DNA from: Bacillota bacterium | GTDB taxonomy: Bacteria > Bacillota > Clostridia > Lachnospirales > Bianqueaceae | DNA length: 64,000 nt | Reading direction: 5' to 3' | Assembly: GCA_017442735.1 (NCBI GenBank) | Contig: JAFRZE010000072.1 | Coordinates: 62,001 to 126,000 of the forward strand | Shown here: positions 35,837 to 44,847 of the stretch, piece by piece | Layout: every line of letters begins with the position of its first letter | Numbering within the stretch: the stretch's first letter is position 1 | The notes under the pieces: model-generated | What the model saw: only the letters and a program-made list of their open reading frames with translations | The model's database searches: none | Told to the model about the DNA's origin: nothing | Position numbers and translations under genes: made by a program

Positions 35837-38059
35837 TTAATAGTACATGCCGTAACCGTCGGCGACTTTGGTCTGCATGCCTTCGGAAACGCCGTACGGG
35901 AACGCGATGAAGTCATCCTGTGTCAGGCCCTCCCGGATCTCGGTATAGCTGCCCCAGAGACTTCCTCCCCGGACAATCACCTGTTTAACGAGCAGCCCAT
36001 CCTCGCCCATCTTCATGACATAGGATTCACCGTTTTCCGTGCGGATGTACATGTTGGGGATATAGAAGGCTTCCGCATCGATCTCCGCCTCCTGCAGGAT
36101 CATGATATCTACGCCTTCTCCGTTCATCAGCTGGATATTTTCTCCGGGCTGCTGGTCTACACGCGCGGTAAATTCATAGTAGGAGGCATTCGGGTTTCCT
36201 CCGCTGTAATAATTCGATGAAGTGGGATAATCGGAAACCTTCACGATCGTCCCTGTATACTGCATACCGCTCATCCAGGAATTGATGATAATGTTCTGCC
36301 CGTATTTGGCTTTTTCGATCTGCAGTTCACTCATCGTACCTGTCACAAAGAAACCTTCTTCCGCTGCCAGGACGATATAGGGCTGTCCCATTAACTGTTC
36401 GGGATCACCCATGCTCTTGACATATCCGTTCACCTGAGACCGGACAGTCAGTGCTTCAAATTGTTTCTGTGCTTTCTGATATTCGATCTTGTCAAGCTTC
36501 AGATCCACAGCGGCAGCAATATATTGTGACTCTTTTTCCCTCAGGATCTTAACGATCTCATCGTAAGTGTAACCGGGGTCATAACTGGGTTCAGGCACAG
36601 GTTCGATGATCTCAGAGCTTTCTTCCGACTCTTCCGGCTCAGACATCTCACTGCTTTCTTCCGGTTCAGGTTCCGGTTCTGGCTCGGGAGCCGGTTCACT
36701 GGAAGTGATAATAAACAGTCCTCCCTGTTCGAGCTGGAAAGCGGCGGTCATGCCATCTGCGCGGACGCTGCCGCTGACATTCGAAACATCTCCTACTCCG
36801 TTGATACGCATATCTTCCATCTCGGTGCCGTAGGGCATGGGATAGTAGAGCGTGATAGTTCCCGGCAATTTCAGCTGATATACCGTCAAAACGCCAACGG
36901 TCGAACGAATCTGCTGAAAACCGACTTTCAGTGAGAATATACGATTTTCCTCAAGCGCTTCCGCGCCAGTCAGATCTGCGAGCACCGCATACTGCTCTGC
37001 ACCATCCGTACTGCCTTTACGAATAGAGAAACGTACCACCTTGCCTCGGACTTTTTCGAATTCCTCCGCGGAAAGATCGGTCGCGCCTTCCAGGACCACG
37101 GCCTGCAGCGGATCTTCCTTGGTACCGGCTCCACTCACAATCGTAACGGTGCCTGGTTCCAGATCCTTGTCTGGTACAGTCGGATCCGGTTCCGGCTCCG
37201 GTTCTACGGGCTGAGATTCTTCAGGTTCAGACGATTCCTCGGGTATCGAAGATTCCTCCGGCTGGGACGATTCTTCCGGCTGCGATGATTCCTCGACCGG
37301 AACCGTACTGGATTCTTCTGGTGTACTGCTGGATTCTTCCGGTGTACTGCTGGATTCTTCCGGTGTGCTGCTGGATTCTTCCGGTGTATTGCTGGATTCT
37401 TCTGGTACGCTGCTAGATTCTTCCGGTACACTGCTGGATTCTTCCGGTGTGCTGCTGGATTCTTCCGGTGTACTGCTGGAGTCACCGCCAGAACTATTGC
37501 CGGAGCCGTTTCCAGAGTCACCATCCGAGCCAGGATCATCAGTTCCGCCGCTGCTACTCTCACCGTCACCTTCGATGTGCGTTTCCTCGTTATTCGGATC
37601 GTTGTTCGATGGATCCCCGTCGCCGTCTGTTCCTTCTCCGCTATCGATACGGGAGATATAGGAAGGTACCCAGGCTTTCCACTTTTCGATCTCCTGCATC
37701 AAAAGTTCCTGTGCGAGTTCCTGGGACTGGATACTGAGTTTCTGACGTTCCAGATTGAGCTCCAGCAAGGTCGTATCATAACTGATGATCGGATCGCCGA
37801 TCTTGACAGGATCGCCTTCCGAAACATATACCTGTTTGACCTGCGTCGTTCCATCCAGATAAATGTTCTGGATCATTCCGGTCTGCACATTACCATAGGT
37901 ATTTTGCTGATCATTCCAGTTCTGCGTGGAGATCATATTGACAGGATAGACTTCCGCTTCTCCCTTGTTCCGATGCGCCATGATATATTTGACAGAGCCA
38001 AAGCCGATCGCTCCGACCAGAATAAGAGAGATCGCTGTAATAAGTATTTTCTTTTTCAT
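35837..38059 (-). CDS. Membrane-fusion adaptor with about 360-residue insert in its hairpin
   Basis: MacA/HlyD-type adaptor of 740 residues; relatives are about 380-420. An N-terminal membrane helix (about 6-26) is followed by a lipoyl half (IYLDGTTQVKQVYVSEGDPV), then the first hairpin helix (about 92-135, LERQKLSIQSQELAQELL). Where the turn should be, residues 140-500 are extra: a Gly/Asp/Ser stretch; eight 7-residue units like STPEESS and shorter QPEESS units (about 190-285); a beta-rich domain (about 299-456, with TITLYYPMPYGTEMEDMRI) resembling Firmicutes surface-protein domains; and a Pro/Glu/Ser stretch. The second hairpin helix (about 503-545) and the usual lipoyl, barrel and membrane-proximal parts follow. 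It overlaps the ATPase gene by ATGA. Confidence 0.9.
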   Translation of the reverse strand: MKKKILITAISLILVGAIGFGSVKYIMAHRNKGEAEVYPVNMISTQNWNDQQNTYGNVQTGMIQNIYLDGTTQVKQVYVSEGDPVKIGDPIISYDTTLLELNLERQKLSIQSQELAQELLMQEIEKWKAWVPSYISRIDSGEGTDGDGDPSNNDPNNEETHIEGDGESSSGGTDDPGSDGDSGNGSGNSSGGDSSSTPEESSSTPEESSSVPEESSSVPEESSNTPEESSSTPEESSSTPEESSSTPEESSTVPVEESSQPEESSQPEESSIPEESSEPEESQPVEPEPEPDPTVPDKDLEPGTVTIVSGAGTKEDPLQAVVLEGATDLSAEEFEKVRGKVVRFSIRKGSTDGAEQYAVLADLTGAEALEENRIFSLKVGFQQIRSTVGVLTVYQLKLPGTITLYYPMPYGTEMEDMRINGVGDVSNVSGSVRADGMTAAFQLEQGGLFIITSSEPAPEPEPEPEPEESSEMSEPEESEESSEIIEPVPEPSYDPGYTYDEIVKILREKESQYIAAAVDLKLDKIEYQKAQKQFEALTVRSQVNGYVKSMGDPEQLMGQPYIVLAAEEGFFVTGTMSELQIEKAKYGQNIIINSWMSGMQYTGTIVKVSDYPTSSNYYSGGNPNASYYEFTARVDQQPGENIQLMNGEGVDIMILQEAEIDAEAFYIPNMYIRTENGESYVMKMGEDGLLVKQVIVRGGSLWGSYTEIREGLTQDDFIAFPYGVSEGMQTKVADGYGMYY
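37305..37489 (-). repeat. 21-bp in-frame tandem repeat encoding STPEESS units
   Basis: About eight to nine copies of a 21-bp unit (plus-strand form CTGCTGGATTCTTCCGGTGTA with a few changes) encode 7-residue units S-[TV]-P-E-E-S-S. Copies are nearly identical at DNA level, which suggests recent slippage or recombination and possible copy-number variation between strains. Shorter 6-codon units continue to about 37200. Confidence 0.92.
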
Positions 38060-38763
38060 TCGATCTCCCCCATGGCTGCTTCAAAGCCTTTTCCTTTTCT
38101 CTCTTCCAGGATCCTTCCATCACGCAGCATAACGATCCTTTCCGCGCACTCGGCCACCTGTTCCTCATGTGTGATCATAATGATCGTTGCGCCTTCCTTA
38201 TGAAGCTCCGAGAAAAGCTGCATGATCTGTTTGCCGGCTTTTGTATCCAGCGCGCCGGTAGGCTCATCCGCCAGAAGGATCTTGGGATCGCCCACCATAG
38301 CCCGGGCTATGGCAACACGCTGCTGCTGGCCGCCGGAAAGCTGGTTCGGCCGGAAGGTGACACGATCGCCCAGGCCGACACGCTCCAGCGCTTTTTTTGC
38401 CCGTGCTTCTCTTTCTTTCTTCGAAACACCACCGTAAATGAGCGGCAGTGCTACATTAGAAAGGGCTGTTTCCTTGGGCAGAAGATTGAATTGCTGAAAG
38501 ACGAACCCGATCGTTCGATTGCGGATCTCCGCCAGATCGTTTTCCTTTCGGCCTTTCATGTTCTCCCCGTTCAGATAGTATTCACCACTCGTGGGAAGGT
38601 CCAGCAGGCCGATGATATTCATCAAGGTCGTTTTACCGGAGCCGGAAGGACCCATGATCGCTACATATTCACCGGCTTTTACATGCAGCTGGATATCTGC
38701 CAGGACCGGAACTTCCAGTTTGCCCTGCATATAATTCTTCGTAATATTTTCAAGTTTTACCAT
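38056..38763 (-). CDS. MacB/LolD-type ABC transporter ATP-binding protein
   Basis: ATPase of 235 residues with all ABC motifs: Walker [10 protein letters not shown] (about 38-46), Q-loop in [15 protein letters not shown], signature [15 protein letters not shown], Walker B ILLADEP followed by TGALD, and the H-loop in [12 protein letters not shown]. The C-terminus is short, as in the MacB/LolD group. The ATG is 10 bases after the 413-residue adaptor gene; the stop overlaps the long adaptor by 4. It powers the permease at 34466-35824. A lipoprotein, peptide or drug exporter is possible; the neighbours do not show the substrate. Confidence 0.95.
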   Translation of the reverse strand: MVKLENITKNYMQGKLEVPVLADIQLHVKAGEYVAIMGPSGSGKTTLMNIIGLLDLPTSGEYYLNGENMKGRKENDLAEIRNRTIGFVFQQFNLLPKETALSNVALPLIYGGVSKKEREARAKKALERVGLGDRVTFRPNQLSGGQQQRVAIARAMVGDPKILLADEPTGALDTKAGKQIMQLFSELHKEGATIIMITHEEQVAECAERIVMLRDGRILEERKGKGFEAAMGEIE

Positions 38764-38773
38764 GGCAGGACCC

Positions 38774-40015
38774 TCACTGAATGATTATGGCTGGCGCGCC
38801 TTCCGTCACGCTTTCATCCGGCCAAGCGAGGGCATCATCCTGCGTAAGCCCGTCGGTCACCTGATACATACCGGTTTCCGGATCGATCTCGCCTATCGTG
38901 ATCTTACGCTTCTGGATCTTCCCGTTCTTTACGACCCAACAGTACGGCTGTGCGGGATCATCGTCATCATAGAAGAAATAGCCATTCCAGAGCCATACAC
39001 CTTCCAAATGGGCCGGCTCATAGACTTCTCCGCCCATCTCGATATAGACATGTTGGCCCATCAGCAGTCCGTCATAACTGTCCAGCTGTACATAGAAAGG
39101 ATATTTGGATGTCTGCAGCATGGCGTCGCCGGAGTCATAATAATAACCCTGATTCTGGTTGTTTTCCGGGTTGGCGGTATCGATCTCTTCGATCACTCCG
39201 GTCCAGATCTGGTTTTCATCGACACGAGAACGGATCGTCACAGGTGTACCGACACTGATCTGGTATACATTCTGCTCATTAATCAAACCTTTGATCCGGT
39301 ACTGCCCGTCCGCGATCACGGTCATGAACGCGTTACTGCTCCCGCTGCCGCCGCCGTAATAATCGTTGTTCTGCGACTGGCTGTTCTCATTGATGGAACG
39401 GATGATCCCGTCGATCGGGCATACCACGATAGCCTGATCGATCGATTTCTGGCTTTTCTCGATCTCCATCTTCTTGACATCCCGGTCGTATTCTGTCTGC
39501 TTGAGGTTGACTTCTGCCTCCTGGATCTGGATCGTATACTGCAGCAGCGTATCTCCCCAGGCATCCTCTGCCTGTTCCTTCAGTTCTTCGATCTGCTGCT
39601 GTTGTGTAATGATACTGTTTTCGATCTTTTCGAGTTCCAGTTTACCCTGTTCGATCTTCATCATGATTTCATCCGTATCATACTGGAAAAGCGGATCACC
39701 GGCCTTGACCTGGTCGTCCACCTCGACAAAGATCTCGGAAGTCGTCCGTCCGGATTCGAGCTGGATCTCAACGGTCTTCTGGGGCTCCACGATCCCGGAG
39801 AAGCGCTGATTGAGGCCCAGATCGGAGGCGTTCAGTCCCATGATATCCGTGATTCTGACCGCGTAGATCTCGCTGCCGTCACCGGTCGGTGTATTCAGAG
39901 CCGCTTTCTTTTTCTGAATGAAATAGACGCAGACCGCGGCAATGGCAAATAATACCACGACCACGATCGCGCCTATGATGATTCCTTTATTTTTTTTATT
40001 CTTTTTCTTAGACAT
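38774..40015 (-). CDS. Membrane-fusion adaptor (HlyD/MacA-type), standard size
   Basis: Adaptor of 413 residues. A Lys-rich N-terminus (MSKKKNKKNKG) precedes one membrane helix (about 12-33). Then come the first lipoyl half (EIFVEVDDQVKAGDPLFQYD), an uninterrupted coiled-coil hairpin (LELEKIENSIITQQQQIEEL and the return helix ending ...EKSQKSIDQAIV), the second lipoyl half (VCPIDGIIRSINENSQ) and barrel domains. An acidic/aromatic segment (WNGYFFYDDDDPAQPYCW) is unusual. I chose the ATG at 40015, with AGGAGG about 11 bases upstream; a GTG nine codons earlier would place that Shine-Dalgarno inside the gene. It is the first gene of the exporter unit; its hairpin is the control against which the long adaptor's insert is seen. 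Confidence 0.9.
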   Translation of the reverse strand: MSKKKNKKNKGIIIGAIVVVVLFAIAAVCVYFIQKKKAALNTPTGDGSEIYAVRITDIMGLNASDLGLNQRFSGIVEPQKTVEIQLESGRTTSEIFVEVDDQVKAGDPLFQYDTDEIMMKIEQGKLELEKIENSIITQQQQIEELKEQAEDAWGDTLLQYTIQIQEAEVNLKQTEYDRDVKKMEIEKSQKSIDQAIVVCPIDGIIRSINENSQSQNNDYYGGGSGSSNAFMTVIADGQYRIKGLINEQNVYQISVGTPVTIRSRVDENQIWTGVIEEIDTANPENNQNQGYYYDSGDAMLQTSKYPFYVQLDSYDGLLMGQHVYIEMGGEVYEPAHLEGVWLWNGYFFYDDDDPAQPYCWVVKNGKIQKRKITIGEIDPETGMYQVTDGLTQDDALAWPDESVTEGAPAIIIQ

Positions 40016-40134
40016 TCCGAGTACTGCCTCCTGATTGCTCACTATATTATGTATGGTAATCTATTAATGCCACATCATATAGACGTATTTTATCACAATC
40101 AGGTTTCAAAGTCCATTAAGAATACTTTAATTCC

Positions 40135-40437
40135 TTAATCGTCCTCCTCAGAGCTTTCCTCCAGGCTTTCTTCCGAGCTCTCCTCCACAGGTGTTCTCGG
40201 AACGGTCTGTCCGGGGCCCTGGTGCTTGACCTCATCAGAGAAATGATAATCCGGCTTTTCCGGCTCCGGGGGCTCCTCTACCGGAAGAGGCTGATTCATA
40301 TCATTCTCAAAGAGGATTTGTACCGCTTCCTGTATATAGGCAGGCCTCATCACGGCAAAGACTACGCCGGCGATCAGACAGATGCCAAAGACGATCCCCA
40401 GGACCAGCGCGATCTTCTTTTTCAATCCGCTTTTCAT
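40135..40437 (-). CDS. Small single-helix membrane protein with acidic tail
   Basis: Protein of 100 residues that I do not recognise. Start ATG at 40437, overlapping the helD stop by ATGA with GGAGAG upstream; a longer open frame exists but only by running into helD. Lys-rich N-terminus (KSGLKKK), one membrane helix (about 8-30), a short conserved-looking stretch (YIQEAVQILFENDMNQPLP), then a Pro/Glu linker and an acidic end (VEESSEESLEESSEEDD). It is likely a bitopic protein with the tail outside, though the basic N-terminus alone supports this. Translational coupling to helD is clear; a functional link is not shown. The similar Glu/Ser style links it to the adaptor at 35837, 120 bases beyond the next gap. 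Confidence 0.7.
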   Translation of the reverse strand: MKSGLKKKIALVLGIVFGICLIAGVVFAVMRPAYIQEAVQILFENDMNQPLPVEEPPEPEKPDYHFSDEVKHQGPGQTVPRTPVEESSEESLEESSEEDD

Positions 40438-42569
40438 AGAAGCATCTCTCCGGCGGTGATATGGACCAGACGGTGCAGTGCGCGGGTACAAAGGATGTAC
40501 GAAAGCAGTCCATCCTCTTTGGGTTTGCTCGCCTCTACTGCGATAACACCGTCAAATTCCAGTCCTTTCGCGAAGTAGACCGGCATGATCAGCAGCTGCG
40601 AATCGGTGGCGTCCTTTTCCGTACTGACCAGACGGCAGTCGATCTTATCTTTGACCAGGGAGTGAAGTGTCTTGGCTTCCGCGATCGTCTGGCAAAGGAC
40701 CGCGACACGCTCCATTCCGGCATCGATCAGTTCCTTCGCCTCATCGACGATCATATCACCCAGCTTCAGTGGATTCAGGAACGTCAGATGCTTGACCGGT
40801 TCACCGGAACGGTCCACGGCGCGCATCTGATTATCATATTTCAGCAGATTGCGGGAATATTCGATAATCTCTTTCGTGCTGCGGTAGGAAAGATCCAGTT
40901 CGTAATACTTGATCTTCTCTCTTTCGTCTTTCGAAAGGACTTTTTCCCAGTTATCCATCATGCTGTTATGCGCGTTTCCTTTGATCTTCTGACGGACGTC
41001 GCCCACGACGGTATAGCTGTCCGCGCCGGTCACGGCACGAAGTACGAAGAATCCGAAGATCGAGATATCCTGCGCTTCATCGATGACCAGGTGACGGATC
41101 GGATAACATCCTTTTCCTTCCAGCTTGGTCTTGATATACAGAAGACCGATCAGATCATCCTCTGTCCAGATCTTGTCTTCTCTTGCTTTTGTCGCTTTGG
41201 CGTACCAGTCTTCCACTTCAGGAATATCATACAGTGTCCGGATCTTCTTGATAAAGGCATATACCTCTTCAAAATACTGATGGAGCACATCGACCATCTC
41301 CAGTTCCAGATCATTGGCCAGATAGAAGTCGCCCTGCTTTTTCGCTTCGTTGATCTTTCCGCGATAGGCAGCTTTCAGACGGCGCAGTGTATCATTACGG
41401 ATATCACGCACTCTTGCCCGGATCGTCCGCTTGATCTTCTCACAGCGACGGATATAGGGAAGTCTCACCTGCGTCTTGAAGAACATCTGATTGCGTTCTT
41501 CCGCGGACATGACTACCTGATTCTGGAAGACCAGGTCTTCGGTCGCCTTCTGGGCTTCTTCATAATCCTTGAAGGCTTTGTCCAGGTCCGCCTTAAAGGT
41601 CAGGGAAGACTTGTACTGGGCTTCACGAAGGAAACTCTTATCGCGGCCGGTGAGCATACGCTCGTAATAATCACGGGTCTTCAGGCATTCTTTCTTCGGA
41701 CGGACCAGACGGGTCGCCAGTTCTTTGACCGTAAACTGGAACGAAGTGTCTTTCTCACCCAAATCGGGCAATACTTCGGAGATATAATCCATGAACAGTT
41801 CGTTCGGACCGATGATCAGAACGTTATTGTTCAGCTGCTTTCTGTAGTTGTACAGAAGGTACGCGATTCGGTGAAGCACGATCGTCGTCTTACCGCAGCC
41901 CGCGACGCCGTTCAGGATGACGTTGTTCTCCAGAGGCTCACGGATGATATCATCCTGCTCCTTCTGGATGGTCGCGATGACTTCTTTCAGACGATTCCCT
42001 GCGCTTCCTGAAAGGACCATCTGCAGGATATCGTCTTTGATATCGATCTCGGAGTCGAACATGCCCTTCAGTTCGCCCTTCTTGATGATATACTGACGAC
42101 GGTGCTTCAGATCCACTTCCCGGTTTCCGGCAGGCGCGCGGAATACCATCTCGCCCAGCCTCTGCTGGTAGAAAAGAGAGGCTGCCGGCGTACGCCAGTC
42201 AAGAATGACCGGTTCACCCTTTCTGGACAGACCGCTTCGTCCGATATAATAGCAGAATTCCTCGTTATCCAGCGACTTATCCAGATAATCGATCATACCG
42301 AAATAAGGGCTGTAATACATCTTGGAAAGCTGGAGGACCCGCTCATAGGTGCTTGTAAAATAAGCCTCTTTGACGGGATCGGACTGGCTGACCTGGAATC
42401 GGTTTTTCAGCTGGACTTCCTCGAATTGGAATTTTCTTCCTTCGACGATTTCCTGCTTCAGAAGCCCCAGATCTTTGAGCCTGTCTGACATTTGCTGCTG
42501 GATTATCTCCTGTACCTCAGACAGATTCTCGGCTTCTTCCTGGAGGGTGACATCGATCTTACGTTTCAT
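40434..42569 (-). CDS. helD: HelD-like superfamily 1 helicase, RNA polymerase recycling factor
   Basis: UvrD-type protein of 711 residues of the HelD group. In B. subtilis and mycobacteria HelD enters RNA polymerase channels and releases stalled enzyme using ATP; that role is carried over by homology. An N-terminal coiled-coil arm of about 60 residues is followed by the signature YYIGRSGLSR and VILDWRTPAASLFYQQ. Walker A is VAGCGKTT (near 221); a long insertion domain (about 270-480) precedes VIDEAQDISIF (Walker B), GDVRQKI and LSYRSTKEI. The C-terminal helicase motif FAKGLEFDGVI is intact. Length is normal. It overlaps the small membrane-protein gene by 4 bases. Confidence 0.9.
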   Translation of the reverse strand: MKRKIDVTLQEEAENLSEVQEIIQQQMSDRLKDLGLLKQEIVEGRKFQFEEVQLKNRFQVSQSDPVKEAYFTSTYERVLQLSKMYYSPYFGMIDYLDKSLDNEEFCYYIGRSGLSRKGEPVILDWRTPAASLFYQQRLGEMVFRAPAGNREVDLKHRRQYIIKKGELKGMFDSEIDIKDDILQMVLSGSAGNRLKEVIATIQKEQDDIIREPLENNVILNGVAGCGKTTIVLHRIAYLLYNYRKQLNNNVLIIGPNELFMDYISEVLPDLGEKDTSFQFTVKELATRLVRPKKECLKTRDYYERMLTGRDKSFLREAQYKSSLTFKADLDKAFKDYEEAQKATEDLVFQNQVVMSAEERNQMFFKTQVRLPYIRRCEKIKRTIRARVRDIRNDTLRRLKAAYRGKINEAKKQGDFYLANDLELEMVDVLHQYFEEVYAFIKKIRTLYDIPEVEDWYAKATKAREDKIWTEDDLIGLLYIKTKLEGKGCYPIRHLVIDEAQDISIFGFFVLRAVTGADSYTVVGDVRQKIKGNAHNSMMDNWEKVLSKDEREKIKYYELDLSYRSTKEIIEYSRNLLKYDNQMRAVDRSGEPVKHLTFLNPLKLGDMIVDEAKELIDAGMERVAVLCQTIAEAKTLHSLVKDKIDCRLVSTEKDATDSQLLIMPVYFAKGLEFDGVIAVEASKPKEDGLLSYILCTRALHRLVHITAGEMLL

Positions 42570-42598
42570 GGAACTTCTCCTTGGTCTTTAGTTCTTTT

Positions 42599-44149
42599 TT
42601 ACTGATGATAATAGCCGCCGCCGATAAACTCGCGAATGAGAGAGGAACGGGGCACAAATTCTGAGCTGATGCTCAGGAAATAGCTTAAAAACCGGATCAG
42701 ACGTCTTGCTTCGTCATACGTCGGATCTTCGGGACCGATCCGGAAAAGCAGCGGTTCCGCGTAGCTTTTCAAGACCGCGAGTTCATACAGGTGCGAAGAG
42801 TTGAACATGACGTCCGCCTCTTCCTGGAACGGGAAGATATTCTTCTCCTCGCCTTTCATCACAGATGGCCAGCGATCCAGCGTATCGGAAGCGGAATAAC
42901 CGCGGTGCTGGTTATCCCTGACCATGCGCCGAAGGAGTCGGCTGTCGGTCGTGGGAATACGATTATGGTCATCGATCCCTAACATCGTGATGGCGCTGAT
43001 GTAGATCTTGAAGATCTGTTCCCGCGGAATGCCTTCGCTCACCAGCGAATTCAGTCCGTGGATCCCTTCCACTACCAGTACATCCTGATCCGCCAGCTGG
43101 AGCGTCTCTCCGTTGTACTCGCGTTCACCGCTGATGAAGTTATAGGTGGGAAGCGGAATGCTCTTGCCTTTCAGAAGCGCCTGCATGTGTTCGGAAAACA
43201 GTTCCGTATCCAGACAGGAAATACTTTCAAAGTCCTGTTTCCCGTCGGGACCAAAAGGAACCATCGCTCTCGGATGGAAGTAATTATCCATTGAGATCAT
43301 ATGGGGCTTTAATCCTTCTGCCTTCAGCTGGATACAGAGCTTCTGGGCAAAGGTCGTCTTCCCGGATGAGGATGGTCCCGCGACCAGCACCAGCCGCTTC
43401 ATGGTATCATCTTTCAGTCCGTCCGGCCGGCCTGCCCGGCTGCGTCCGGAGATCTTCGACGCGATCTCCGCGATATAACCCGCATGCAGAGCTTCGGAAA
43501 CCTGGATCAGCTCATCGATCTTTCCTTCACTGATCACATCGTTCAGCATACTGACATTTTCCACACCGGTCTTGCGGCTCCATTCCCTGGCCTGCTGGAA
43601 AACAGAAAACAGATGGGGTTTCGGTACAAATCTTCTCAGCCGTGTCGGCTCATCCGGCGCCGGGGTGCGGACGATGATCCCGTCCTTATAGGGGATCAGA
43701 TCAAACACGTTCACCCTTGAGATATCCTGGCAGAGCGGTCCGTAGAAATAGTCAAACTCGTCGTCCAGCTGATAGAGATTGATCGTGGAGATACTGCGGT
43801 AATGAAGCAGCCGCAAAAGATCCGGACGGTTTTCTTTCCGGAAGATTTTTCCTGCCTCTTTCAGACTGTAGTTCGCTTTGGTGAGACTTACATGATCCTG
43901 CACCATTTTCCGCATCATGACTTCGATCTCTTCGATCTGTTCCGCCGTCAGGATCAGCGGTTCTCCATGCGTGCGGATCTCGCTGTACAGGTTGTAGTCA
44001 AGCGAATGCAGGATCAGTACGCGCGCTTCCAGCCCCATTTTGGCTTTCACATATTTCTCCGCGCACTGCGTATACAGGAAGATCAACGTACGCACATACG
44101 CACGATAGCTTTCGCTGTCATGAAGAGAATCATTCGTTATCTGTAACAC
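42599..44149 (-). CDS. Uridine-kinase-like nucleoside kinase
   Basis: Protein of 516 residues with an N-terminal domain (about 1-230) related to the threonyl-tRNA-synthetase-like region found in this family (RSISTINLYQLDDEFDYFYG, EALHAGYIAEIASKI) and a C-terminal phosphoribulokinase/uridine-kinase domain with P-loop GPSSSGKTTFA (about 255-265), SMDNYF and VVEGIHGLN. Its nucleoside substrate is not known from sequence. The start is GTG at 44149, inside the end of trmK (13-base overlap); a GAGG lies about 11 bases upstream. The next in-frame ATG would cut family sequence. Confidence 0.85.
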   Translation of the reverse strand: MLQITNDSLHDSESYRAYVRTLIFLYTQCAEKYVKAKMGLEARVLILHSLDYNLYSEIRTHGEPLILTAEQIEEIEVMMRKMVQDHVSLTKANYSLKEAGKIFRKENRPDLLRLLHYRSISTINLYQLDDEFDYFYGPLCQDISRVNVFDLIPYKDGIIVRTPAPDEPTRLRRFVPKPHLFSVFQQAREWSRKTGVENVSMLNDVISEGKIDELIQVSEALHAGYIAEIASKISGRSRAGRPDGLKDDTMKRLVLVAGPSSSGKTTFAQKLCIQLKAEGLKPHMISMDNYFHPRAMVPFGPDGKQDFESISCLDTELFSEHMQALLKGKSIPLPTYNFISGEREYNGETLQLADQDVLVVEGIHGLNSLVSEGIPREQIFKIYISAITMLGIDDHNRIPTTDSRLLRRMVRDNQHRGYSASDTLDRWPSVMKGEEKNIFPFQEEADVMFNSSHLYELAVLKSYAEPLLFRIGPEDPTYDEARRLIRFLSYFLSISSEFVPRSSLIREFIGGGYYHQ

Positions 44150-44844
44150 TTGCTTATTACCTCACGGATCTTTTCATTTTCTTCTTTCAGCGCCTGACAG
44201 CGCTTTATTGCTGTCACTGTGCTCTCATCCGTCAGTTTCCGGATGATATCTTCATTTTTCTGATACTCTTTTTCCAGATAGTCCCGGTAGACAAGGTCCC
44301 TCCTGTCAAGAAGCGGGAAGGAAAAGATCGGGTCCTGTCTAACTGCTTCTTTTTTTCCTCTCGGGCAAAGGTCAAAGATAAAGTAGTACTTGCCTCTGTC
44401 CAGGACCAGGAATTCGTCCTTGATCCTGAACGAGGTCCTATCGATCATTTCCCGAAAGGAAGGAAGATCCGACTGCGGCTCCAGCACCATCTGCCGAAGT
44501 TCATAAATGCCGTTGCCGGGATCCTGAAAAGCCTTTTCCAGGATACTCATCATCAGCATACCGCCCATCCCGGCGATCACAAGCGTTTCCGCCTCATCCG
44601 GGGCCAGTCCGTTCAGACCGTCTGTCAGCCGAAGTCTGATCTTATCGGCAAGACCGGCTTCAGCTACATGGGCTTTTGCCCTGTCCAGCGGTCCTCTTCG
44701 AACATCCGAGCAGATCGCTTCCGGGACGATTCCCCGCCGGATCGCTTCGATCGCCAGATATCCGTGATCACAGCCGACATCCAGCAATCGGTTTCCCCTG
44801 TCGATGAGAGAAATGATCTTTTCCAACCGATCCGATAGCTGCAT
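44137..44844 (-). CDS. trmK: tRNA (adenine(22)-N1)-methyltransferase TrmK
   Basis: Class I SAM-dependent methyltransferase of 235 residues that makes m1A22 in tRNA. The SAM-binding motif LLDVGCDHGYLAIEA (about 20-34) and the catalytic-region motif VIAGMGGMLMMSIL match TrmK (YqfN) closely. The C-terminal third is a coiled-coil-like helical extension (KEYQKNEDIIRKL), as in the family. It lies three bases after rpoD, the usual Firmicutes order dnaG-rpoD-trmK. Confidence 0.93.
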   Translation of the reverse strand: MQLSDRLEKIISLIDRGNRLLDVGCDHGYLAIEAIRRGIVPEAICSDVRRGPLDRAKAHVAEAGLADKIRLRLTDGLNGLAPDEAETLVIAGMGGMLMMSILEKAFQDPGNGIYELRQMVLEPQSDLPSFREMIDRTSFRIKDEFLVLDRGKYYFIFDLCPRGKKEAVRQDPIFSFPLLDRRDLVYRDYLEKEYQKNEDIIRKLTDESTVTAIKRCQALKEENEKIREVISKCYR

Positions 44845-44847
44845 GAA

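Noticed and set aside
37200-37489. Regular repeats considered as a CRISPR array
   Set aside because: Units are contiguous 21-mers without spacers, in frame with the adaptor and encoding a Ser/Pro/Glu repeat; no cas genes are near.
20284-40015. The surface-protein and exporter cluster as a recent mobile island
   Set aside because: No transposase, integrase, tRNA or flanking direct repeat is visible, and both edges are ordinary terminators and promoters. Transfer remains possible but is unsupported here.
40016-40134. Promoter for the exporter operon
   Set aside because: AT-rich, with several TATAAT-like words (for example TATAGT), but none has a -35 box at proper spacing, so no call is made.
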